Positions 42,451-52,708 of a stretch of DNA of 64,000 nt are shown piece by piece. The notes below the pieces were generated by a model. That model did no database searches, was not told where the DNA came from, and saw only the letters and a program-made list of their open reading frames with translations. This stretch comes from Siphonodentalium dalli (lineage: Eukaryota; Mollusca; Scaphopoda; Gadilida; Siphonodentaliidae): contig CP136061.1 of NCBI GenBank assembly GCA_032622095.1, positions 135,617,587-135,681,586 of the forward strand. The letters run 5' to 3'. Positions within the stretch are counted from its first letter, which is position 1. Every line of letters begins with the position of its first letter. Position numbers and translations under genes: made by a program.

Positions 42451-45400
42451 TTAAAAGCTGAAAAGAATCTTCCCATTTTTGTGGCTTAGAATATTATTGT
42501 TTTCCAAAACATGTTTTTCAAAATATTCCATTTTGTTTCGTGACTCACAGTAATTCTTCAAAATCTCAACATGGTTTCTCAAAACAGGTTTGAATAATCT
42601 GTCTGCTGGTAGTATCTTACCATCATAGAAAAATAAATTTCTGGATCTATATACTGCAATCCTATAAGCACTCAGAACAATATTAACAAATACATTATTA
42701 ACACCTATCAATTTTATATGTGAACCAAACATCAACATTTTTTCAAAATCTCCTTCTTTAACTGCCTCCTGTTTCACATGGAGCATATCAATAAAATATC
42801 GACATTCCGCGATAATTCTCTGAATTGAATAACAAGCAATAAATATATGTGGAATGTCTTCTACCTCAGTCAGGCAGAATGGACACTTATCCGTGTCAGA
42901 TTGACCTACCAAGTACTGCTTTCTCCTTGTAAATAAAATATTATGATAAATTTTCAAGTCTAGTTCAATCATTTCAGTTGATTTTGCAGAAAGATAGATT
43001 AATTTCCAATTCAATTTGAAATCCAGACCAAAATATTTCTGCCAAAAGGTCACACTTGTTGCTTCCTCAAAATGCTTATTAATGATTTGACAATATGCAA
43101 TCTTGGTAGTTAAATTTGACACTGGAGTTAATTGTCCATTCAAAACAAAGAATATACCACTTGAATTTTGACTGCTTGATCCATCTGAGAGTTTCTGGGC
43201 CCCATTGTCATTAATGCCTTCTATCCAGTTAGCAGGTAGGGCATTTTTGATGATGCTATATATAGCAGGTACAATTTTACAACTACAAAGTGAATCACCA
43301 CAAACTATTTCTTGGATTGCCTGCACTGGAAGGAAGCCGGGTACATATTCATAAATTATATCTTTTATGCAAACTATCCCAGTTTTAACAAAGGATTCAC
43401 AATACAAAACGTTTTTGTTATTAGTCACCATATGATTGTCAAACAGAGGCTGTTGTTTTACCTCTAAAGCGGAATTTATTAAAGTGACATGGTCACTGGC
43501 AATATATTTCCATGACCTCAACACATCTGCATAAAACTGTGGAATTTTTTTTAATTCTTTTTCCTGCAAGGTGCAAAATAAAGTACTTATGCCTAAATCC
43601 ATTTCATAGTACTTATTAAAATAGTGTATCATAAAGTATTTCCATGGGAATTTGCTCTGTTGCATCTTTCTAATCCACTTACACCGTAATGACATTTTTT
43701 TCAAAAAAATATCGGGCAATTTAAGTCCTCCTTTATCCAGTTCCCCAATGAGTGTTGTGTATTTGATCTTGTGTATCGTGTGATCCCATATGAAATTTAA
43801 TACTACAGATTTAAATTTTTGTTCATATAATTTTGGTAAATCAATTACATTGAGTAAATACCACAATGATGAAAAATATAAAGACTGTAAAACAGTTATT
43901 TTCCCTTTCAATGTTAATTTTCTCTGTCCCCAGGTATGTAAGATAAAGGAAATCTTTTGTATCTTTTGTGACCAATTTAACTCAATTGTATCTTTTTCAT
44001 TTGGCCCTAAATGCACCCCCAATATTTCAATGGTGCTTGAGGTCAGTTTTAATGGTAAATTAGGTTCTAATAATATGGAACCTAAAGGCATTATTTCAGA
44101 TTTATCGTAATTGATACGGCTACCTGTCCCTTTAGCAAAAGTTTCAAAATCATGCAGAGCTGATCTTACTGATCTATTGTCTCTTAAAATTAGTTTATTG
44201 TCATCTGCATGTTGGAAAATCTTAACATTATTGTCACATCCTGGAATGGGAATACCTTTGATGTCAACATTATTGTTTATCAACTGGGCTATCGGCTCAG
44301 AACAAATAATATACAAAAGTGGCGATAAAGGACAACCCTGCCTTACTGATGATTCGATTTTTATCCATGATGAAAGATGTCCATTAATTTTAACGCTGCT
44401 CCTTGAATTTCTATACAAAATCTTCACCCACGAAATGAAATTTTTTCCCATTCCTACTTTTTCTAGTATATTAAATAAATATTCATGATCTATTCTATCA
44501 AAAGCTTTATTTAAATCAATTTTCATCAAAACTGCATCCATGTTTTCTTCTTTGATATATTTTATGCTATCTTTAATACTCAGTACTGTCTCACTTAGAT
44601 CTCTCCCGGGTACTGAACAAGTTTGAAAATCTGAAATTATTTTTGATATTACATTTTTTAACCTGTTTGCTAAAATCTTGGCAATTATCTTACGGTCAAC
44701 CCCCAGCAATGATATGGGTCTCCAGTTGGAGAGTTGTTCCTTATCGCCATTTTTCTTGAACATCAAAGTGATTAACCCTTGTTCCATTGATGGTGACAAT
44801 CTCTGGTGATTAATTGACTCTTTCACTAATCTCAATAACAGTGGTTCAAATATATGATAAAATTTCTGATAAAAGGTAACAGTTAGGCCATCAAGACCGG
44901 GGGATTTACCCTTTGTCATAGAAAACAGTGCATCATGTATTTCCTCAGGACTTATATCAGTGTCACACAACTCCGTAGATTCAGCAGGTAATTGTCTGCT
45001 GATTGATTCTAATAAAATTTGTTGGCAATGCTGATCAGTTTCTTTCTTTGCGTACAATGAACTATAGAAAGAATGAGCAACTTTTAGCATGTCAAAAGTA
45101 TTTTCTGTTATTCTGCCTTCGTGGTCGCTCATTTTAGAAAAAATATTAGAATTTTGCCTATGTTTTTCAAGTCCTAGGAAATACTTGGTGCATCTGTCTT
45201 CTTCTAATGCATGCTTACACTTGCTACGTATGATCGCCCCCTGACATCTATATTTCTCAATTTCTTCTAACTGAAACTTTAAGTTATTAACTTTTTCTAC
45301 ATTTATGAATTTATCTGTTCTGCCGCATTCAATTGAGAGTTGCCTCTGTAACTGATACTCTTTTTCCTTTTGTTGTTTTGAAGCTTTTTGGGCAAATAAA

Positions 45401-46314
45401 ATTGAAGACTTTTTTAACTTATACTTTAAATTATCCCACCATACAAGGTATTCTCTATCATACAAAGGACACTGTTTTTCTTTTGAAATCAACTTAGTTA
45501 TTATTTCTAAAAAGTCTTGATTTTCTAAATGAAGAGAGTTAAAAATCCAAATTCCTGGTCCTCTCTCGACTTTGTATAAATTGAATTTTGCAATGACTAA
45601 AGAGTGATCACTGTAGCAAGTGTAATTCATAAAACTATAATTATTCAAACTGATGAGTGACTTCGAACAGAGAATATAATCTATTCTGCTTTGTTGTAAG
45701 TTATTGTTTACTACTCTAAGCCAACTGTATTGTTTCTTGCATGGGTTTCTATAACGCCATACATCTATCAGACTATTCGAAGTGATGAATCTCTGAAAAT
45801 CTTCTGTTGTGCCATCGGTGGCACCACTAAATCTATCAATCCGCTGAGTTACACTATTTAGATCTCCAAGAAAAATACATTCTGAACATGCCTTGCATTG
45901 TATGTCTAATTTCTTAAGAAATTCTTTTCTAATCTTATAATTATTTGGTGAATATATGCAGAATAGGGAAATATTCCTCCCTTCAAATTTAAAATCAATT
46001 GCTATGATTCTGCCTTCATTGTCTTTGTATTTTTGAGAACAAAATCTCTTAAAATCTGAACTTATCAAAAATGCTACTCCTCTGGAATTATCTTTGTAAT
46101 TAGAATAGAATATATCCCCTTTCCACAGATGTTTTATACTACCAACAAATTCATTATCCCACAAGGTTTCCTGGATTGCAATTATGCCGAACCTGCGTTC
46201 TTCGAACAAATTGAAAACATTCTTAATCTTATTCATATTGCGCAAACCATTTACGTTTAAAGAACACAGAGTCGCCATGACTACAGCCCAGGAAATTATT
46301 AGTTTGATATCCAT
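42451..46314 (-). CDS. LINE ORF2: APE endonuclease plus reverse transcriptase
   Basis: 1287 residues. The endonuclease domain (about 15-245) has N20 (SLNVNG), E49 (QET), Y121 (YSPN), D151/N153 (GDLN), D212 (RIDYI) and D236-H237 (SDHS), the full catalytic set. A linker follows, then the reverse transcriptase (about 465-780): GKSPGLDG, NWRPISLL, catalytic D600 in KIDLNKAFD, RQGCPLSP, and the DD pair at 704-705 in QHADD, where His replaces the usual Tyr/Phe. A C-terminal zinc knuckle CPFC-X8-H-X4-C starts at 1144. It would nick target DNA and copy the element RNA in the nucleus. Its ATG shares one base with the ORF1 stop; a second ATG at codon 13, just before the endonuclease, is an alternative start. 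Confidence 0.95.
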   Translation of the reverse strand: MDIKLIISWAVVMATLCSLNVNGLRNMNKIKNVFNLFEERRFGIIAIQETLWDNEFVGSIKHLWKGDIFYSNYKDNSRGVAFLISSDFKRFCSQKYKDNEGRIIAIDFKFEGRNISLFCIYSPNNYKIRKEFLKKLDIQCKACSECIFLGDLNSVTQRIDRFSGATDGTTEDFQRFITSNSLIDVWRYRNPCKKQYSWLRVVNNNLQQSRIDYILCSKSLISLNNYSFMNYTCYSDHSLVIAKFNLYKVERGPGIWIFNSLHLENQDFLEIITKLISKEKQCPLYDREYLVWWDNLKYKLKKSSILFAQKASKQQKEKEYQLQRQLSIECGRTDKFINVEKVNNLKFQLEEIEKYRCQGAIIRSKCKHALEEDRCTKYFLGLEKHRQNSNIFSKMSDHEGRITENTFDMLKVAHSFYSSLYAKKETDQHCQQILLESISRQLPAESTELCDTDISPEEIHDALFSMTKGKSPGLDGLTVTFYQKFYHIFEPLLLRLVKESINHQRLSPSMEQGLITLMFKKNGDKEQLSNWRPISLLGVDRKIIAKILANRLKNVISKIISDFQTCSVPGRDLSETVLSIKDSIKYIKEENMDAVLMKIDLNKAFDRIDHEYLFNILEKVGMGKNFISWVKILYRNSRSSVKINGHLSSWIKIESSVRQGCPLSPLLYIICSEPIAQLINNNVDIKGIPIPGCDNNVKIFQHADDNKLILRDNRSVRSALHDFETFAKGTGSRINYDKSEIMPLGSILLEPNLPLKLTSSTIEILGVHLGPNEKDTIELNWSQKIQKISFILHTWGQRKLTLKGKITVLQSLYFSSLWYLLNVIDLPKLYEQKFKSVVLNFIWDHTIHKIKYTTLIGELDKGGLKLPDIFLKKMSLRCKWIRKMQQSKFPWKYFMIHYFNKYYEMDLGISTLFCTLQEKELKKIPQFYADVLRSWKYIASDHVTLINSALEVKQQPLFDNHMVTNNKNVLYCESFVKTGIVCIKDIIYEYVPGFLPVQAIQEIVCGDSLCSCKIVPAIYSIIKNALPANWIEGINDNGAQKLSDGSSSQNSSGIFFVLNGQLTPVSNLTTKIAYCQIINKHFEEATSVTFWQKYFGLDFKLNWKLIYLSAKSTEMIELDLKIYHNILFTRRKQYLVGQSDTDKCPFCLTEVEDIPHIFIACYSIQRIIAECRYFIDMLHVKQEAVKEGDFEKMLMFGSHIKLIGVNNVFVNIVLSAYRIAVYRSRNLFFYDGKILPADRLFKPVLRNHVEILKNYCESRNKMEYFEKHVLENNNILSHKNGKILFSF

Positions 46315-46316
46315 TA
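46312..46316 (-). promoter_or_regulatory. TAATG stop-start junction between ORF1 and ORF2
   Basis: On the minus strand the ORF1 stop TAA and the ORF2 ATG share an A. In the silkworm LINE SART1 a UAAUG junction couples termination to reinitiation, so the same is likely here. Confidence 0.75.
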
Positions 46317-47612
46317 TGACAAATTTTCTGAAATTTTCTTCATTCGCGTCGAAGAATTATTAACATTAGGTATAACTTTTATTGTTCGCCGTCTCGGCAA
46401 CTTCTTTTCTTTGGTGGAACCATCATTAACTTCAGCTTTGTCCTCCATTTTCCTCTTATTCTTTCTACTTTTACATGTAGACCACTCCGATGAATGTTCC
46501 ATTCTTGTATCCGAATGTTCCTCATCTAAGTCCGACATAACATCCTCGAAATTTTCCTCACTGTCCTCATTTTCAGACATATCGCCTTCCTCATTCATAT
46601 TATCCTTTACTGTACTATTTTGATTTGTTTCTGTGCTCTCTTCATTGTTCTTACCATCGCTTGACATCAGCTCGGATTGAGCCGTGGAACTTTGATTAGC
46701 ATCAACTTTGTCAGATTTATTTTCAATGTTGGAAGTTTTCTCAGAATTTTCCTCCGCATCCCAATTTTCTTTCGAATGCTCAAATCCATCAGATTTATTA
46801 GTGTTAACTTCATTCACTGGGCCCCAATCTTCTGTTGTGGCCTTTTCCCAATCTTTTTTACTTTCATTTTCTTTTCCAACTTCACCAGATTCGACATTTT
46901 CACCCTCTTGAGATCTCATATCTTCAACAACAACTTCATCTTCTTCAACACATATACAATCGTACAAATGACATTGTTGGCATTTCCGCTTGACACACAT
47001 GCGAGATACATGACCGTAAGACTTACACCGAAAACATTTGGTCTTCGAGCAAGTTACATATCCATGTTCATCCGAACCACATTCCGAACAAACACGTACT
47101 TGGTTATCATGCAGAACTCTGAAGTATCTCATGCCCATTGCAGTAGAAAATTTAAGCGAATATGGAAGCGCTTTCACTTCCGGAGGAAATTCTACCCTCA
47201 TAAATCTTGTTCCATCGGCAACACTGGTCTTCGGATAACAGCGCCTTTTGATCGCTGAAACTAATTGAACACCAAAATCTAACTTGAGTTTTGCTTCAAT
47301 TTCCTCATCAGTAATGTAAGCAGGGAGATGAAGAATCGACACCACTACTTGCTTTGCGAATACTCTGTTTGCTGAAAACTTCTTATCGTTTACTGTTATG
47401 CCACCCGCCAAAATATCTGTAGCTTCTCTGTCGCATACCGTAATCTCAAAACTATCTGAACCGACTGGCACACATGCAAGAATTGCATCTGGCCCACAAA
47501 AACTGTTAGTAGCTTCAATCACATCTAATGCTTTTACATTTTTGTTGTCAAAAACAAACAGTCTGACTGTATGTTCTTTTTCATGACCACCCAGTGATTT
47601 ATCCTCACCCAT
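46314..47612 (-). CDS. LINE ORF1 with three zinc knuckles
   Basis: 432 residues. Residues 1-170 are a folded-looking region homologous by eye to the ORF1 at 6992-8131, with shared LPxxI, DFG and PY-S/A-L points. Zinc knuckles C-X2-C-X4-H-X4-C lie at 175-188 and 193-206; a third Cys cluster (CQQCHLYDCIC) is at 211-221. Residues 222-380 are strongly acidic with many Ser and Asn, and 380-432 are basic (KNKRKMED, PRRRTIK), a likely nucleic-acid-binding or nuclear-import tail. The expected role is binding and packaging the element RNA with ORF2 protein. It ends in TAA overlapping the ORF2 start. Confidence 0.92.
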   Translation of the reverse strand: MGEDKSLGGHEKEHTVRLFVFDNKNVKALDVIEATNSFCGPDAILACVPVGSDSFEITVCDREATDILAGGITVNDKKFSANRVFAKQVVVSILHLPAYITDEEIEAKLKLDFGVQLVSAIKRRCYPKTSVADGTRFMRVEFPPEVKALPYSLKFSTAMGMRYFRVLHDNQVRVCSECGSDEHGYVTCSKTKCFRCKSYGHVSRMCVKRKCQQCHLYDCICVEEDEVVVEDMRSQEGENVESGEVGKENESKKDWEKATTEDWGPVNEVNTNKSDGFEHSKENWDAEENSEKTSNIENKSDKVDANQSSTAQSELMSSDGKNNEESTETNQNSTVKDNMNEEGDMSENEDSEENFEDVMSDLDEEHSDTRMEHSSEWSTCKSRKNKRKMEDKAEVNDGSTKEKKLPRRRTIKVIPNVNNSSTRMKKISENLS

Positions 47613-47814
47613 TTTCGATGTATGGTGAGGAGAAAAACAGTTTCTTCCCCAAGACTTCTAATCAGGAAGTCCTGATATTTGGTCCTAAATGTTCACTTAC
47701 ATGATTAACGATCTCAGTACATATGAAATATTCAAAAACAATGCATCATCCGCCAGATTAAAGTGAATTAAAGCTGGAGAAAATTTCAGATCAGTTCAGC
47801 CATTAAATACCAAA
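47613..47814 (-). other. 5' UTR of the LINE
   Basis: About 200 bp between the tRNA-Leu junction and the ORF1 ATG. No promoter element was recognised; transcription could also read through from the tRNA gene or an upstream promoter. Confidence 0.65.
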
Positions 47815-47848
47815 AGTCTGGCGCCTTAGACCACTCGGCCATCCTGAC
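47815..47848 (-). pseudogene. tRNA-Leu (CAA), 5' fragment at LINE junction
   Basis: The first 34 nt of tRNA-Leu, through GGCGCCAGACT at the edge of the anticodon loop, abut the LINE 5' end. The rest of the gene would be beyond the LINE 3' end, in or near the gap. Confidence 0.93.
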
Positions 47849-48103
47849 TTATGAAATGAAGACCAAAACTGTTGGAGTCCCGCGCGCACGCACGTGGTTA
47901 CAGCTGAAGAGCAAGTTCTCTGTAATTTCGGCATACTAATTAATATTCACGTATTTTGTCAACAGATTTGCTGAAACGTCGCACAAACTTTTAGTGAACA
48001 TGGATTCGGGTGACGTCACATGTAGTTTTTAGACCGATTTTTTGTTATAAGAAATTTTCAAATGCACGTTTTACAGTTTATAAGAGCTTATTCCAACACC
48101 GAA

Positions 48104-48176
48104 GTTTCCGTAGTGTAGTGGTTATCACGCTCGCCTAACACGCGAGAGGTCCTGAGTTCGAGCCTCAGCGGAAACA
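48104..48176 (+). tRNA. tRNA-Val (AAC)
   Basis: Block 4, first gene after the LINE. Confidence 0.97.
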
Positions 48177-48406
48177 ACCGGAAAAGTTTTGCTGAGTTTT
48201 GCCTACAGACAAATAATGTTTCGTGTTGCCCGTGGCCAAAGTACTCACACTAAACTGAAACTTGATTGCCAAAATACATTTTTGTATGACTGAAAGCCCC
48301 TCAATTTACTGACCGTCGATCAGTTTTGCTTGAGATGAAGAATAAAACACAAACACTTAAAATTGCGTTATTTGTCAAAAACAAAATTGATTCACCAACT
48401 AAAATT

Positions 48407-48479
48407 TGTTCCCGCTGGGGCTCGAACCCAGGACCTCTCGCGTGTGAAGCGAGCGTGATAACCACTACACTACGGAAAC
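48407..48479 (-). tRNA. tRNA-Val (CAC)
   Basis: Block 4 unit 1 (subtype A); as at 77. Confidence 0.97.
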
Positions 48480-48736
48480 TTCGCATACTGTCACAATTTT
48501 AAATGCGCTCGGGATGATTCGACTAGATCAAAACTTACTTCGGTCTGAGAAAATGTTATGACGGTTAGATAGCTTCCTAATTCCCGCGCAGTACGGCCTG
48601 ATCACGATGGACAAACTGAGGTTGCACAAATTAATGCCCCGGGCATAGCATCAATCAACATGAAGACAACATTTTGTTCAAAGTTATACCGGTACAATAT
48701 AATATAGTACCCAAACTGTTAGGAAAATCCCCATGT

Positions 48737-48828
48737 GCCTCGGTAGCGCAGTAGGCAGCGCGTCAGTCTCATAATCACAAAATGACAGAGCAATCTGAAG
48801 GTCGTGAGTTCGATCCTCACTCGGGGCA
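48737..48828 (+). tRNA. tRNA-Met (CAT), 19-nt intron
   Basis: Block 4 unit 1; as at 1732. Confidence 0.96.
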
Positions 48829-49057
48829 GAAATCTTTTGCCTGTGATTTTTAATGTTACCCTTCGGAGCAGATCCATTTTGACAGCCAAGTTGAAAGAAA
48901 AAGAAAACCATCAAAATGTTCTTTTCTGTCTGGATTTTGGTTGGCAGAAACAGCAAACAAGCTATGTGAAATATCAAACTCATAGAGATGGTGCCAAGAA
49001 GTTCACAGGTCAACTGTCGCTTCCATGTGAGCAAGCAAAATGCAAACAAAAAAGTAT

Positions 49058-49172
49058 TGTCAGAAGTGGGGTTCGAACCCACGCCCACATTCGTGGACCA
49101 GAACTCCCATAACCTCGAACGAGGAAGGCAGTACCTTGAGTCTGGCGCCTTAGACCACTCGGCCATCCTGAC
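49058..49172 (-). tRNA. tRNA-Leu (CAA), 31-nt intron
   Basis: Block 4 unit 1; as at 728. Confidence 0.97.
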
Positions 49173-49427
49173 TTATGAAATGAAGACCAAAACTGTTGGA
49201 GTCCCGCGCGCACGCACGTGGTTACAGCTGAAGAGCAAGTTCTCTGTAATTTCGGCATACTAATTAATATTCACGTATTTTGTCAACAGATTTGCTGAAA
49301 CGTCGCACAAACTTTTAGTGAACATGGATTCGGGTGACGTCACATGTAGTTTTTAGACCGATTTTTTTTTATAAGAAATTTTCAAATGCACGTTTTACAG
49401 TTTATAAGAGCTTATTCCAACACCGAA

Positions 49428-49500
49428 GTTTCCGTAGTGTAGTGGTTATCACGCTCGCCTAACACGCGAGAGGTCCTGAGTTCGAGCCTCAGCGGAAACA
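49428..49500 (+). tRNA. tRNA-Val (AAC)
   Basis: Block 4 unit 1; as at 1099. Confidence 0.97.
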
Positions 49501-49730
49501 ACCGGAAAAGTTTTGCTGAGTTTTGCCTACAGACAAATAATGTTTCGTGTTGCCCGTGGCCAAAGTACTCACACCAAACTGAAACTTGATTGCCAAAATA
49601 CATTTTTGTATGACTGAAAGCCCCTCAATTTACTGACCGTCGATCATTTTTGCTTGAGATGAAGAATAAAACACAAACACTTAAAATTGCGTTATTTGTC
49701 AAAAACAAAATTGATTCACCAACTAAAATT

Positions 49731-49803
49731 TGTTCCCGCTGGGGCTCGAACCCAGGACCTCTCGCGTGTGAAGCGAGCGTGATAACCACTACACTACGGA
49801 AAC
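49731..49803 (-). tRNA. tRNA-Val (CAC)
   Basis: Block 4 unit 2 (subtype B); as at 77. Confidence 0.97.
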
Positions 49804-50060
49804 TTCGCATACTGTTACAATTTTAAATGCGCTCGGGATGATTCGACTAGATCAAAACTTACTTCGGTCTGAGAAAATGTTATGACGGTTAGATAGCTTC
49901 CTAATTCCCGCGCAGTACGACCTGATCACGATGGACAAACTGAGGTTGCACAAATTAATGCCCCGGGCATAGCATCAATCAACATGAAGACAACATTTTG
50001 TTCAAAGTTATACCGGTACACTATAATATAGTACCCAAACTGTTAGGAAAATCCCCATGT

Positions 50061-50152
50061 GCCTCGGTAGCGCAGTAGGCAGCGCGTCAGTCTCATAATC
50101 ACAAAATGACAGAGCAATCTGAAGGTCGTGAGTTCGATCCTCACTCGGGGCA
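50061..50152 (+). tRNA. tRNA-Met (CAT), 19-nt intron
   Basis: Block 4 unit 2; as at 1732. Confidence 0.96.
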
Positions 50153-50381
50153 GAAATCTTTTGCCTGTGATTTTTAATGTTACCCTTCGGAGCAGATCCA
50201 TTTTGACAGCCAAGTTGAAAGAAAAAGAAAACCATCAAAATGTTCTTTTCTGTCTGGATTTTGGTTGGCAGAAACAGCAAACAAGCTATGTGAAATATCA
50301 AACTCATAGAGATGGTGCCAAGAAGTTCACAGGTCAACTGTCGCTTCCATGTGAGCAAGCAAAATGCAAACAAAAAAGTAT

Positions 50382-50496
50382 TGTCAGAAGTGGGGTTCGA
50401 ACCCACGCCCACATTCGTGGACCAGAACTCCCATAACCTCGAACGAGGAAGGCAGTACCTTGAGTCTGGCGCCTTAGACCACTCGGCCATCCTGAC
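50382..50496 (-). tRNA. tRNA-Leu (CAA), 31-nt intron
   Basis: Block 4 unit 2; as at 728. Confidence 0.97.
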
Positions 50497-50751
50497 TTAT
50501 GAAATGAAGACCAAAACTGTTGGAGTCCCGCGCGCACGCACGTGGTTACAGCTGAAGAGCAAGTTCTCTGTAATTTCGGCATACTAATTAATATTCACGT
50601 ATTTTGTCAACAGATTTGCTGAAACGTCGCACAAACTTTTAGTGAACATGGATTCGGGTGACGTCACATGTAGTTTTTAGACCGATTTTTTGTTATAAGA
50701 AATTTTCAAATGCACGTTTTACAGTTTATAAGAGCTTATTCCAACACCGAA

Positions 50752-50824
50752 GTTTCCGTAGTGTAGTGGTTATCACGCTCGCCTAACACGCGAGAGGTCC
50801 TGAGTTCGAGCCTCAGCGGAAACA
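50752..50824 (+). tRNA. tRNA-Val (AAC)
   Basis: Block 4 unit 2; as at 1099. Confidence 0.97.
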
Positions 50825-51054
50825 ACCGGAAAAGTTTTGCTGAGTTTTGCCTACAGACAAATAATGTTTCGTGTTGCCCGTGGCCAAAGTACTCACACTA
50901 AACTGAAACTTGATTGCCAAAATACATTTTTGTATGACTGAAAGCCCCTCAATTTACTGACCGTCGATCAGTTTTGCTTGAGATGAAGAATAAAACACAA
51001 ACACTTAAAATTGCGTTATTTGTCAAAAACAAAATTGATTCACCAACTAAAATT

Positions 51055-51127
51055 TGTTCCCGCTGGGGCTCGAACCCAGGACCTCTCGCGTGTGAAGCGA
51101 GCGTGATAACCACTACACTACGGAAAC
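51055..51127 (-). tRNA. tRNA-Val (CAC)
   Basis: Block 4 unit 3 (subtype A); as at 77. Confidence 0.97.
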
Positions 51128-51384
51128 TTCGCATACTGTCACAATTTTAAATGCGCTCGGGATGATTCGACTAGATCAAAACTTACTTCGGTCTGAGAAA
51201 ATGTTATGACGGTTAGATAGCTTCCTAATTCCCGCGCAGTACGGCCTGATCACGATGGACAAACTGAGGTTGCACAAATTAATGCCCCGGGCATAGCATC
51301 AATCAACATGAAGACAACATTTTGTTCAAAGTTATACCGGTACAATATAATATAGTACCCAAACTGTTAGGAAAATCCCCATGT

Positions 51385-51476
51385 GCCTCGGTAGCGCAGT
51401 AGGCAGCGCGTCAGTCTCATAATCACAAAATGACAGAGCAATCTGAAGGTCGTGAGTTCGATCCTCACTCGGGGCA
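51385..51476 (+). tRNA. tRNA-Met (CAT), 19-nt intron
   Basis: Block 4 unit 3; as at 1732. Confidence 0.96.
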
Positions 51477-51705
51477 GAAATCTTTTGCCTGTGATTTTTA
51501 ATGTTACCCTTCGGAGCAGATCCATTTTGACAGCCAAGTTGAAAGAAAAAGAAAACCATCAAAATGTTCTTTTCTGTCTGGATTTTGGTTGGCAGAAACA
51601 GCAAACAAGCTATGTGAAATATCAAACTCATAGAGATGGTGCCAAGAAGTTCACAGGTCAACTGTCGCTTCCATGTGAGCAAGCAAAATGCAAACAAAAA
51701 AGTAT

Positions 51706-51820
51706 TGTCAGAAGTGGGGTTCGAACCCACGCCCACATTCGTGGACCAGAACTCCCATAACCTCGAACGAGGAAGGCAGTACCTTGAGTCTGGCGCCTTA
51801 GACCACTCGGCCATCCTGAC
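51706..51820 (-). tRNA. tRNA-Leu (CAA), 31-nt intron
   Basis: Block 4 unit 3; as at 728. Confidence 0.97.
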
Positions 51821-52075
51821 TTATGAAATGAAGACCAAAACTGTTGGAGTCCCGCGCGCACGCACGTGGTTACAGCTGAAGAGCAAGTTCTCTGTAATTT
51901 CGGCATACTAATTAATATTCACGTATTTTGTCAACAGATTTGCTGAAACGTCGCACAAACTTTTAGTGAACATGGATTCGGGTGACGTCACATGTAGTTT
52001 TTAGACCGATTTTTTGTTATAAGAAATTTTCAAATGCACGTTTTACAGTTTATAAGAGCTTATTCCAACACCGAA

Positions 52076-52148
52076 GTTTCCGTAGTGTAGTGGTTATCAC
52101 GCTCGCCTAACACGCGAGAGGTCCTGAGTTCGAGCCTCAGCGGAAACA
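52076..52148 (+). tRNA. tRNA-Val (AAC)
   Basis: Block 4 unit 3; as at 1099. Confidence 0.97.
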
Positions 52149-52378
52149 ACCGGAAAAGTTTTGCTGAGTTTTGCCTACAGACAAATAATGTTTCGTGTTG
52201 CCCGTGGCCAAAGTACTCACACCAAACTGAAACTTGATTGCCAAAATACATTTTTGTATGACTGAAAGCCCCTCAATTTACTGACCGTCGATCATTTTTG
52301 CTTGAGATGAAGAATAAAACACAAACACTTAAAATTGCGTTATTTGTCAAAAACAAAATTGATTCACCAACTAAAATT

Positions 52379-52451
52379 TGTTCCCGCTGGGGCTCGAACC
52401 CAGGACCTCTCGCGTGTGAAGCGAGCGTGATAACCACTACACTACGGAAAC
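52379..52451 (-). tRNA. tRNA-Val (CAC)
   Basis: Block 4 unit 4 (subtype B); as at 77. Confidence 0.97.
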
Positions 52452-52708
52452 TTCGCATACTGTTACAATTTTAAATGCGCTCGGGATGATTCGACTAGAT
52501 CAAAACTTACTTCGGTCTGAGAAAATGTTATGACGGTTAGATAGCTTCCTAATTCCCGCGCAGTACGACCTGATCACGATGGACAAACTGAGGTTGCACA
52601 AATTAATGCCCCGGGCATAGCATCAATCAACATGAAGACAACATTTTGTTCAAAGTTATACCGGTACACTATAATATAGTACCCAAACTGTTAGGAAAAT
52701 CCCCATGT

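Larger units (their letters stand above)
42451..47814 (-). mobile_element. Autonomous L1/Tx1-like LINE inserted in tRNA-Leu
   Basis: A complete-looking two-ORF non-LTR retrotransposon on the minus strand: about 200 bp of 5' UTR (47814-47613), ORF1 and ORF2 overlapping by one base (TAATG), both without breaks. The 5' end joins tRNA-Leu after GGCGCCAGACT at 47814/47815. The domain set (ORF1 with CCHC knuckles, APE endonuclease, RT, C-terminal CCHC) fits the L1 group; the several ORF1 knuckles suggest the Tx1 clade, which includes families with fixed insertion sites. Clade assignment is by motif only. The 3' end is not seen, so the given left limit is the ORF2 stop. Confidence 0.9.

Noticed and set aside
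43790-44488. Plus-strand ORFs inside the LINE ORF2
   Set aside because: Shadows of the RT gene on the opposite strand.
46411-47586. Plus-strand ORFs inside LINE ORF1
   Set aside because: Antisense shadows; composition mirrors the acidic region of ORF1.
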